Below are positions 1-5,966 of a stretch of 5,982 nucleotides of DNA, piece by piece. Under the pieces are notes generated by a model. The model had not been told where the DNA came from and did not search any database. It saw only the letters and a program-made list of their open reading frames with translations. Source of the DNA: an uncultured Eubacterium sp. (GTDB lineage Bacteria; Bacillota; Clostridia; Peptostreptococcales; Anaerovoracaceae); contig CAMOGZ010000100.1 in assembly GCA_946614405.1 (NCBI GenBank), positions 1-5,982 of the forward strand, written 5' to 3'. The number at the start of each line of letters is the position of its first letter. The first letter of the stretch is position 1. Position numbers and translations under genes: made by a program.

Positions 1-3000
1 AGCCGTCTTCGCTTTCACGGACAAAGGATTAGCGGCCTTTGTGATCGTATATGCAACTTTCACTTCACCCTGGCACAGCCCGGTTCCGGTAAGGGTCACC
101 GTATAGGTGCCCGCGGCCTTCGGGGAACTGCTGGACCATTTCGCAGTATAATCCAGCCCCTCCTTCAGGGTGAGACCACCGACCGTCACGATGGCCGGCT
201 TCTGCACTTTGCCGTTATATACATAACTGGTCCTGGACAGTTTCACACTTGCACCGGCCAGGTCCATGCCGCCGGCCTTCAGAAGCTCGATCCGGCTCTC
301 CAGCTCCCGGAGCTCCTTTTCATTCACCAAAGTCTTGGCGGGAGCACTCAGGGCATCATACTTCGCTCTGACTTCGCCGATGGCAGCCTCATTCTCCAGG
401 GTCACATCCTCCACCACCGGGATCTCCCCGATCATTTCTGTTACTTCTGCTGCTTTCAGCTGGTCCTGTACGGACACATTGCCGCCCTTGGTGGGATCTG
501 TGACCGAAGACAGAGCATAGCCGTAGACCGGGATGTCTTCCGCCTTGCCATTGACATAGTGTTTCATGCCGGAGGGCCATCTCGCCATCTTGAAGGAGAA
601 GTTATAATCGTCTCCTCTCATGCTTGCAGGCATATCCTTCACTTTCAGACCGTTGACTTCACAGGAGATCCCCTGCTCCTTGGTCTGTGTCGTGGTGATA
701 CTTTCACCTGTCATGTACTGCAGAGAGGTGGTCAGTCCCACATACAGGGATGCCGGTCCTACATTGGGTCCCATAGCGATGGTGGCGTCATAGGTAAATC
801 CATGTGACATGCTCTCTGTCACGCCGATTGATGTGTCTTTCGTCTTGCCCCAGGATACGGACTCTGAATTATGTCCCAGCCGCAAAGGCTTGTCCTGGAG
901 GATCTTATATCTGCTGTCCGTCTTAAACTTGCTGTTGGTCCATTTAATGTACTTGTCCGGGTCACCTTCATGTCCCAGCCACTGGTTGTTCAGAAGATCC
1001 AGCTTGTGATAATCCTTCATGTAATCCTTTGTGGCTGAAGCATGGAAGTCCTTCAGATACTTGGAATCCGTTAACGTCTTGTTATAGTAGGTGGCAAAGG
1101 CATTGTACTTATTGATTCCCATAGTCACCAGATCGGGCTCGCAGGGCACCGTGACCACGGCATGATCCCCGCTCCAGCTGCCGTCCTGCGACTGAAGCTC
1201 ATAATAGTAGCTCACCACCGGTTTTCTTTGTACCAGGACGATGTCCTCTTCCTTGGCCTTCCAGCCCAGGGTCACCGTCTCCCCATGGCCCTCGGTAAAT
1301 TCCTTGGACCAGTCCAGTGCATAGCCCGCCGTCATCTCCATCTGCATCGCGGGGCTCTCCATGCCTGCAACCACGCCGACGCCGTAGGATATGCTGTCAG
1401 AAGTGGTCTTGTCATAGGAGAAGATATCGGATATTTCATAGGCTGTCTCCGATGTATCGGTAAGATAGTCCTTCACCGCCTCGAAATACGGCGGTGCCTG
1501 AAGGACGCAGAGCACTTCCGGATCGGAATAGATCAGTGCCTTTTCCTTATATCTCGCCAGAACGCCGTCATTATCATTGTCCGCTGCCACGACGATGCAG
1601 TTCAGCCCCTGATGCTCGCTGATATAGCCGGAGGCATTGTCCTTGCCTCTCCCCGGCCAGGCGTAATCGTCGTTCATCTTATCTTTGGAAGTGGAATAGT
1701 ACTTCCCGGCCTGCCCGGTAGTGCCATTGAAGCTTGTACCGCCGACAACACCTCTCAGATAATCGTAGCTCCGCTTACTCTGGGTTTTGCAGCTTGCTGT
1801 GAATATGATCTGCTCATATCCTTTGCTGTTCCCGTCGAAATTGCCTGCTGCCGTAGACTGGACGAACATGTTCGTGGAAGCCTTACTGGAGAGGTTGTCC
1901 CCGTCGTTTGCGAAGTAAGCCGGGGTATGAACTGCATCCAGCTTGTTATTCTTTCCGTCATATTTATACAGTGTTCCACTGATGAACACCAGCTCTGCAT
2001 TTCCGGGGCCGTTGATGGCTGCGCACTGGACCGCCATCTTGTTCCAGATGGCGTCACCGGGATAGAATCCGGACTTGGTCCAGGCATTGGTGCCCAGTTT
2101 TCCCGCATACTCTCGGATCGGTTTATTACTTTCATCCAGCCCTATGATACATGCATACAGGTTGTTCGCATCGATGTCATCATGGATCCTCTCTGAGGTC
2201 TTCTCTGACTTCTTCTTCATCGGGCAGTAGATGCCGGCGGCAACGATCTCATCCTGACCATCGTTGTCCACGTCCCCGACGCTCATGCCCGGGGAGATCA
2301 TGGAATCCCACCACCAGCCTTCATCCCAGGACCAGGCTTCGCACCGAAAGCTTTCCGTTCTTGTAAGTTTGTCTTCTCCAATACGGCCGCAGGAAACCTT
2401 CACCAGAGGACGGTAAGTTTCCAGCGTCCGATCCTTATCATTCGTATTCCCTATATATGTAAGCGCAATCAGATCATCCAGGCCATCACCGTTGACATCT
2501 CCGGTATCCAGCTCGCATGCCATCTGTGTTTTGGCCGTACCGCCCCCATGAAGTGACGTACATTTGTCATGAGAGAGAGCCTCCCCGTCATAATATTTTC
2601 CATGGAACTGGAGCTTGAATCCCGACGTGCACTCCAGTTCGTAGAGGTTGTAGCCGTCAAATCCATCGTCACAGGCACAATACGCCACCAGCGTGTCTTT
2701 GCCGTCCCCATCATAGTCGCCGGCAGTGATGGAGAGAAAATGGACCGCTTCATATTCCGTGATATGTTCCTCCTCCATCCAGGTGCAGACTCTGCTGAGT
2801 TTGAATTCCGACGTCCATTTCCGGTTTCTCGTGTCATAGGCCCAGAGATAGCAGGATATCTCGCTGCTGGAGCCATACACCCCGATGAATGCGATGTGAT
2901 CATCTCTTCCGGTCCCATTGGGGTCGAAGGATGTCGCCTGGACGAAGTACGCCTTCTTCAGCTTATCCGGCGGCGCCTTCATGGCGCTGGTTTTGGTCCC

Positions 3001-3324
3001 GCTGAGCACATCATCGGTGGACGCGGTTTTCAATTTGTCATAGAACGTTCCGATGTCCCCGGAGCTCTCAGGGCTTGTCTGATAGAACAAAGCCTCGGCT
3101 TGCCGGTTCATGAAGAACGGCACGTCTTTCCCATAGCCATAGGGCTCGAAGCTCTCATCCTTGTAGGTGTCCGGCTCCTCTACACTCATGACCTGGTCAT
3201 AGGCCGACTTTCCCGAATCGGCCGCATAGCTTTCCAATCCCCAACCAGAACTCGGGGTCAGTGTTGCCGTCATCAACACTGCCGCCAGTATGGCTATGAT
3301 CCGAATTCCCTTTTTCCTTCTCAT
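1..3324 (-). CDS. Large secreted FG-GAP/VCBS beta-propeller surface protein (C-terminus cut by window edge)
   Basis: The frame is open from an ATG at 3324 to base 1, giving 1108 residues without a stop. The start is fixed by AGGAGGA 6 nt upstream. Residues 1-35 are a signal peptide: basic MRRKKGIR, a hydrophobic core, and probable cleavage near SYAA-D. Seven calcium-loop motifs follow, at about residues 134 (DPNGTGRDD), 203 (DYDGDGKD), 276 (DVNGDGLDD), 351 (DVDNDGQDE), 437 (INGPGNAE, degenerate), 495 (NFDGNSKGYE) and 582 (DNDNDG). Their 58-87 residue spacing fits a seven-bladed FG-GAP propeller of the integrin-alpha type. Residues 610-950 are rich in beta-like alternation and unassigned. Residues 969-1018 form a short charged helical segment resembling FIVAR modules. 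Residues 1023-1097 are a beta-sandwich repeat (YNGKVQKPA, LKEGLDYT, AGTYTVTLTG) common in Clostridia surface proteins, and a further module begins at ANPLSVK. About 18 cysteines are present. Ligand binding at the cell surface is the likely role; the ligand is unknown. It probably shares a transcript with the small membrane gene upstream. Confidence 0.9.
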   Translation of the reverse strand, partial: MRRKKGIRIIAILAAVLMTATLTPSSGWGLESYAADSGKSAYDQVMSVEEPDTYKDESFEPYGYGKDVPFFMNRQAEALFYQTSPESSGDIGTFYDKLKTASTDDVLSGTKTSAMKAPPDKLKKAYFVQATSFDPNGTGRDDHIAFIGVYGSSSEISCYLWAYDTRNRKWTSEFKLSRVCTWMEEEHITEYEAVHFLSITAGDYDGDGKDTLVAYCACDDGFDGYNLYELECTSGFKLQFHGKYYDGEALSHDKCTSLHGGGTAKTQMACELDTGDVNGDGLDDLIALTYIGNTNDKDRTLETYRPLVKVSCGRIGEDKLTRTESFRCEAWSWDEGWWWDSMISPGMSVGDVDNDGQDEIVAAGIYCPMKKKSEKTSERIHDDIDANNLYACIIGLDESNKPIREYAGKLGTNAWTKSGFYPGDAIWNKMAVQCAAINGPGNAELVFISGTLYKYDGKNNKLDAVHTPAYFANDGDNLSSKASTNMFVQSTAAGNFDGNSKGYEQIIFTASCKTQSKRSYDYLRGVVGGTSFNGTTGQAGKYYSTSKDKMNDDYAWPGRGKDNASGYISEHQGLNCIVVAADNDNDGVLARYKEKALIYSDPEVLCVLQAPPYFEAVKDYLTDTSETAYEISDIFSYDKTTSDSISYGVGVVAGMESPAMQMEMTAGYALDWSKEFTEGHGETVTLGWKAKEEDIVLVQRKPVVSYYYELQSQDGSWSGDHAVVTVPCEPDLVTMGINKYNAFATYYNKTLTDSKYLKDFHASATKDYMKDYHKLDLLNNQWLGHEGDPDKYIKWTNSKFKTDSRYKILQDKPLRLGHNSESVSWGKTKDTSIGVTESMSHGFTYDATIAMGPNVGPASLYVGLTTSLQYMTGESITTTQTKEQGISCEVNGLKVKDMPASMRGDDYNFSFKMARWPSGMKHYVNGKAEDIPVYGYALSSVTDPTKGGNVSVQDQLKAAEVTEMIGEIPVVEDVTLENEAAIGEVRAKYDALSAPAKTLVNEKELRELESRIELLKAGGMDLAGASVKLSRTSYVYNGKVQKPAIVTVGGLTLKEGLDYTAKWSSSSPKAAGTYTVTLTGTGLCQGEVKVAYTITKAANPLSVKAKTA

Positions 3325-3330
3325 TTCTTC

Positions 3331-3337
3331 TCCTCCT
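3331..3337 (-). promoter_or_regulatory. Ribosome binding site of the large secreted protein
   Basis: The minus strand reads AGGAGGA, 6 nt before the ATG at 3324. It is the strongest such site in the window and fixes the start directly ahead of a clear signal peptide. Confidence 0.85.
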
Positions 3338-3350
3338 CGCTGACAAGATC

Positions 3351-3641
3351 CTATTTTCGGTATCTCAGGATCGCAGCGGTGACGATCACGCCCGCAAAGA
3401 AGGCCAGCACGGCAGCCAGAACATAGCCCCCGACGCCATCACTCAGCAAAGATGCACCCTGCAGACCTTCTTCCATAGGGATGTGCAGCACATCGGTCAT
3501 TCCGACCACGCAGGTCACCAGCATTATCAGGAGTCCCGTACAAAGTCCTCCCAACCCTGCGATCCTGAATTTTTCTTCCTTCTTTCGAATCTCACACGCT
3601 CTCTTGTGAAGATGGTGGATTCTCTCCTCCTGTGTCTTCAT
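3351..3641 (-). CDS. Small two-helix membrane protein, paralogue of the sigma-operon small protein
   Basis: This gene encodes 96 residues. Residues 1-26 are a charged, probably cytoplasmic helix (MKTQEERIHHLHKRACEI). Helix 1 spans about 27-48, an external loop about 49-70 contains HIPMEE and GASLL, helix 2 spans about 72-92, and the tail is RYRK. It is clearly related to the 117-residue protein at 4982-5335. The two share MxT..ERI, HxRAxEI, an IPxE loop, ASL, GY, LAF..GV..T and a basic end. The frame is open further upstream to 3734, but that extension runs through the terminator; the site GGGAG 9 nt before 3641 selects this start. The secreted FG-GAP gene begins 26 nt downstream, which suggests co-transcription. 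I do not recognise a named family. By analogy with its paralogue it may be a membrane regulator or partner of the secreted protein. Confidence 0.88.
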   Translation of the reverse strand: MKTQEERIHHLHKRACEIRKKEEKFRIAGLGGLCTGLLIMLVTCVVGMTDVLHIPMEEGLQGASLLSDGVGGYVLAAVLAFFAGVIVTAAILRYRK

Positions 3642-3650
3642 TGTCAATCG

Positions 3651-3657
3651 CTCCCTT
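3651..3657 (-). promoter_or_regulatory. Ribosome binding site that sets the start of the 96-residue protein
   Basis: The minus strand reads AAGGGAG, 9 nt before the ATG at 3641. It lies after the upstream terminator. It favours this ATG over the longer open frame starting at 3734, which would be translated across the terminator hairpin. Confidence 0.75.
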
Positions 3658-3696
3658 CTGTTAAGTAAGATACATAAATCAGAAAATCTCCCCACC

Positions 3697-3728
3697 AAAA
3701 AATAAAAAAAGTCCCGGTTTCCCGGGAC
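3697..3728 (-). terminator. Rho-independent terminator ending the sigma/PrsW operon
   Basis: On the minus strand a perfect 7-bp stem, GTCCCGG/CCGGGAC (3728-3722 with 3717-3711), closes a GAAA tetraloop. It is followed at once by seven T residues, one A and more Ts (3710-3697). The hairpin begins 2 nt after the protease stop codon. No T-run follows the stem on the plus strand, so it acts in the minus direction only. It separates the four-gene operon from the 96-residue gene and the secreted protein. Confidence 0.92.
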
Positions 3729-3730
3729 GA

Positions 3731-4375
3731 TCATTCTGTAGCTTGTAAGTCAGGCTTTGTGCCGGTATGGCGGAGAGCCAGGAACAGGACCACTGTCCCC
3801 AGAGGTATGAAATACCCGATCAAAGCCGCCGCGCCTGTCTGGGAAACCAGGATGTTATAGATGCCGTGATACACCATAGCCCCGGACAAAAGGCCGATGG
3901 TGCCGACGCTTCGGATCCAGAGCCTGTCCCACAAAAACACTATGCCAAAGGCCACCACTGCGCCGCAGATCACATGCATGGCTCCGGTACCAAATCCCCT
4001 GATCAGAAGAAACTGAATGTCATCCGCGCCGCTCTGGGTGAGGATGCAGGCGTTCTCAAAGGTAGCAAACCCCACCGAAACCATGAGCACCTCATCAAAG
4101 AGATTCTTCCGGTCCGGTTCGAAAACAAGAAGATAAAACAGCACCGGAAGGAATTTCATTACTTCCTCTACCAGAGGTGAGATCTCCAGAGAAGCTGTCA
4201 GCATATTCGCGCCGTATACTGCAGCAAGGAAGGTGCTGATATAGGACGAGAGCAGGCAGACTGTCATCCCGCAGAGCAGAAAGATCGTCAGCCTCCGTCC
4301 CCTCCCATGAAGGCAGAAGACGGTGATGAGAAGGGGTGCCATCAGACAGACGTAGATGTTTTCAATGTAATTCAT
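3731..4375 (-). CDS. prsW: PrsW-family intramembrane protease
   Basis: The protein has 214 residues, close to the 218 of B. subtilis PrsW, and about seven hydrophobic segments. The family signatures appear in order: SPLVEEVMK at residues 66-74, carrying the EExxK motif (E70, E71, K74); VGFATFEN at 101-108 (E107, N108); GTGAMH at 129-134 (H134); and VYHGIYN at 168-174 (H170, N174). PrsW enzymes make the first (site-1) cut in membrane anti-sigma factors such as RsiW of B. subtilis or RsiT of Clostridioides difficile, releasing an ECF sigma factor after further proteolysis. The gene is last in an operon with such a sigma factor, and its start overlaps the preceding stop by 14 nt. A modest AAAGG lies 9 nt upstream, so translation may depend partly on coupling. 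The likely substrate is a small membrane protein encoded nearby (inference). PrsW relatives also include CPBP-like membrane proteins, but the motif order favours PrsW. Confidence 0.87.
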   Translation of the reverse strand: MNYIENIYVCLMAPLLITVFCLHGRGRRLTIFLLCGMTVCLLSSYISTFLAAVYGANMLTASLEISPLVEEVMKFLPVLFYLLVFEPDRKNLFDEVLMVSVGFATFENACILTQSGADDIQFLLIRGFGTGAMHVICGAVVAFGIVFLWDRLWIRSVGTIGLLSGAMVYHGIYNILVSQTGAAALIGYFIPLGTVVLFLALRHTGTKPDLQATE

Positions 4376-4985
4376 CCGCCACCGCCTTTCTCACTGCAAA
4401 AATAATCAGAAGGAGATCTGCCGTCAGAAGAAGGTCACACCAGAAATACGGGCCGGTCAGGGTAACTCCGTCCCAGACGCAGGATGCGGTCCAAAGGCAA
4501 TACTCCAATAAACAGAATCCCAGGGTGAAAATGCAGACAAGCCGTCCCCCGCTGCGTGCAGGCTGCTTCAGGACTCCTTCCAGAGAGCCGCAGATCAGAA
4601 TCCCCATCAGCACAGCGGTGATACTGTTGTTTACATAGGCTCCGTACTGCATATAGTAGAGGCACATGGCCCCGGTAAACAGGAATACCGGCCAGAACCT
4701 TCGAAGCCCCAGCTTCCCTTCTTTTCCTTTCACCTCAACCAGAAGTAAGCTCAGGAAAATATATGAAGCCCACCAGCTCACATATGGGATGCCGGAGTAC
4801 ACGGGTGAATGGGAATAGAATATGATATAAAGAAACCAGTACAAAATTCCCATGAAAAACACACCAGAAAACAGGGCCGCAAGGGTCCACTCTTTCCGGT
4901 GATACCGGGCAGCACCGTATGCTGCGGTCATGGTGCACAGTCCTGTCACGAAGAGCTGGAGTGCATTGTCGATGGTTTCAATCAT
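4362..4985 (-). CDS. Seven-helix integral membrane protein of unknown family
   Basis: This gene encodes 207 residues from MIETIDNALQ. GGAGG 7 nt upstream and the ATGA overlap with the preceding stop fix this start; the upstream extension to 5036 is glycine-rich, not membrane-like, and rejected. Hydrophobic segments lie at about 7-26, 33-56, 66-84, 97-116, 121-138, 148-168 and 180-201, with short loops and no sizeable soluble domain. The protein is rich in aromatic residues (YWFLY, SWWAS, YYMQY). A basic loop, EVKGKEGKLGLRR (84-96), is probably cytoplasmic. I recognise no catalytic motif. Its position between the small membrane protein and the PrsW protease suggests a sensor, a scaffold or a helper in sigma-factor signalling, but this is inference only. 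Its stop overlaps the protease start by 14 nt. Confidence 0.9.
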   Translation of the reverse strand: MIETIDNALQLFVTGLCTMTAAYGAARYHRKEWTLAALFSGVFFMGILYWFLYIIFYSHSPVYSGIPYVSWWASYIFLSLLLVEVKGKEGKLGLRRFWPVFLFTGAMCLYYMQYGAYVNNSITAVLMGILICGSLEGVLKQPARSGGRLVCIFTLGFCLLEYCLWTASCVWDGVTLTGPYFWCDLLLTADLLLIIFAVRKAVADELH

Positions 4986-5335
4986 AGGAGATCCTCCGGT
5001 CCCTTTTCCTCCGGATCCTCGTCCTGCTTCTGCCACTTTCGGAGACGGTAGCAGAATACTGTGAACGAGACCCCCAGCAGAAATGCCAGAAGTCCGATTA
5101 CGATATATCCAAGCACAGGACTCCCTGCGAAGAGACTGGCTTTCAGGTTGACATCTTCCACCGGAATGCCTGCGCCGGAGATCCGCGGCATGAAGAATGC
5201 TAAAGCGACCACTGCAGCCAAAGCACCGGCGGCACTGAGGATCCGGGCCACTTGTACTTTTCGGGCACGGTCTTCTTTTTCTATTTCTTTCGCCCTGCGA
5301 TGCATGGCTTTGATCCGTTCATCATCGGTTCGCAT
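4982..5335 (-). CDS. Small two-helix membrane protein, candidate anti-sigma or sigma-regulating protein
   Basis: This gene encodes 117 residues. Residues 1-27 form a highly charged amphipathic stretch (MRTDDERIKAMHRRAKEIEK), probably cytoplasmic. Helix 1 spans about 28-49, an external loop about 50-72 contains AGIPVED and KASLF, and helix 2 spans about 74-96. The tail RLRKWQK is followed by an acidic end rich in D and E. AGGAAGGGG lies 6 nt before the ATG at 5335, and the gene overlaps the end of the sigma gene by 14 nt. ECF sigma genes are usually followed by the gene for their anti-sigma factor, and PrsW targets are membrane-bound, so this is the best candidate for that role. It lacks a recognisable zinc anti-sigma motif (HxxxCxxC), so it would be an atypical one. 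Its paralogue lies at 3351-3641. It could instead be an accessory membrane protein. Confidence 0.9.
   Translation of the reverse strand: MRTDDERIKAMHRRAKEIEKEDRARKVQVARILSAAGALAAVVALAFFMPRISGAGIPVEDVNLKASLFAGSPVLGYIVIGLLAFLLGVSFTVFCYRLRKWQKQDEDPEEKGPEDLL
4993..4997 (-). promoter_or_regulatory. Ribosome binding site that sets the start of the seven-helix protein
   Basis: The minus strand reads GGAGG, 7 nt before the ATG at 4985, inside the end of the preceding gene. Together with the ATGA stop/start overlap (4982-4985) it selects this start over the in-frame one at 5036. Confidence 0.8.
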
Positions 5336-5891
5336 CCGTTACCCCTTCCTTCGCAAGTTCTTCGCGTACTTTCTTCTTTCCTCTGGTTAGAAGATGGTCG
5401 ATCCTCTTCACATTGACACGCATGATTGCTGCCGCTTCCTTGTAGCTGAGCCCTTCGAAATAAAACAGCCAGAGAGCCTCCCTCAGCTCCGGCTCGATCC
5501 TCTCCAGGCAAATGTGGAGGATCCTGCGCTGCTCATTCCCAGTGATCAGATCCTCCACCAGCTCACTTCCTTCGATATCCGCATCGTATTCCTCAAAGGA
5601 AAACTGCAGGGATCTGCTATTACGGCTGCTGAGCCGGAAGGCCAGATTGCGGCCGGTCCGATAGAGATAGGCCTTGAAATTATTCTCCCGGATCCTTGGC
5701 CTCTTCGCCATGATCCGGGCAAAAGCCTCGATCATCATATCCTCAGCATCCTGCCAGTTGTGAAGATACCCATACAAATAGACCGTCAGGCAGTCGCCGT
5801 AACGGATCATCAGTTGATCGTATGCAGTTGTATCCCCGGCAAGGAATTGTTCATACAATACCCCGTCCACCGGTTTTGCTGTTCTTTCCAT
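5322..5891 (-). CDS. ECF-type sigma-70 family RNA polymerase sigma factor
   Basis: This gene encodes 189 residues. The sigma-2 region spans about 20-90. It contains WQDAEDMMIEAFARI (46-60), the core-RNA-polymerase contact helix, and FKAYLYRTGRNLAFRL (72-87), the -10 recognition segment. After a short acidic linker, sigma-4 spans about 125-178 with LERIEPELREALWLFYFEGL and a helix-turn-helix (LSYKEAAAIM then VKRIDHLLTRGKKKV) that reads the -35 element. Region 3 is absent, as is usual for ECF factors. The ATG at 5891 is chosen because AGAAGG lies 9 nt upstream; a GTG at 5909 has no such site. Its product should direct transcription of a small regulon, often including its own operon. The partners downstream (a small membrane protein and a PrsW protease) imply control by membrane proteolysis. 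I cannot assign a specific ECF group. Confidence 0.95.
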   Translation of the reverse strand: MERTAKPVDGVLYEQFLAGDTTAYDQLMIRYGDCLTVYLYGYLHNWQDAEDMMIEAFARIMAKRPRIRENNFKAYLYRTGRNLAFRLSSRNSRSLQFSFEEYDADIEGSELVEDLITGNEQRRILHICLERIEPELREALWLFYFEGLSYKEAAAIMRVNVKRIDHLLTRGKKKVREELAKEGVTDANR

Positions 5892-5900
5892 CAGAGGGTA

Positions 5901-5906
5901 CCTTCT
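5901..5906 (-). promoter_or_regulatory. Ribosome binding site of the sigma factor gene
   Basis: The minus strand reads AGAAGG, 9 nt before the ATG at 5891. The alternative GTG at 5909 has no purine-rich site before it, so this element decides the start. Confidence 0.7.
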
Positions 5907-5952
5907 CACGCGTGAATAGTTTCCGATACTAGCCCCACATATCTGTAACTAT

Positions 5953-5966
5953 ATTGTACCATTATA
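5953..5966 (-). promoter_or_regulatory. Candidate promoter -10 boxes for the sigma/PrsW operon
   Basis: Reading the minus strand, a perfect TATAAT (5966-5961) is followed by TGGTACAAT (5961-5953), an extended -10 of TGnTANAAT type. No convincing TTGACA-like -35 is visible upstream of either, and the region upstream of TATAAT leaves the window at 5982. These look like housekeeping sigma boxes. Either would give a leader of roughly 55-65 nt before the ATG at 5891. Confidence 0.45.

Noticed and set aside
1162..2196. A 344-codon open frame on the plus strand.
   Set aside because: It lies wholly antisense to the secreted protein, whose frame has a signal peptide and calcium-loop motifs. The product has no domain logic and no good ribosome binding site; it is a shadow frame.
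2569..3426. A 285-codon open frame on the plus strand.
   Set aside because: It is antisense to the signal peptide and first blades of the secreted protein and runs into the 96-residue gene. Its product shows no recognisable motif.
3351..3734. Longer 127-residue version of the small membrane protein.
   Set aside because: The extra 31 residues would be encoded across the terminator hairpin and its T-tract. The internal ATG at 3641 has a proper ribosome binding site, and its N-terminus aligns with that of the paralogue.
4986..5036. N-terminal extension of the seven-helix protein (MAEAGRGSGG...).
   Set aside because: It is antisense-like glycine-rich sequence overlapping the preceding gene. The GGAGG site and ATGA overlap point to the start at 4985.
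4809..5051. Short plus-strand frames across the sigma/PrsW operon.
   Set aside because: They oppose well-supported overlapping membrane-protein genes, lack ribosome binding sites, and have no coherent protein features.
5892..5909. GTG start adding six residues to the sigma factor.
   Set aside because: There is no ribosome binding site before the GTG, and the AGAAGG that serves the ATG at 5891 lies inside this extension.
5905..5927. CGGAAAC in the sigma leader as an ECF-type -35 for autoregulation.
   Set aside because: The matching -10 would fall on the ribosome binding site, leaving almost no leader, and no CGT-type -10 is found at the right distance. GGAAAC also occurs in the terminator loop at about 3718-3725, again without a -10.
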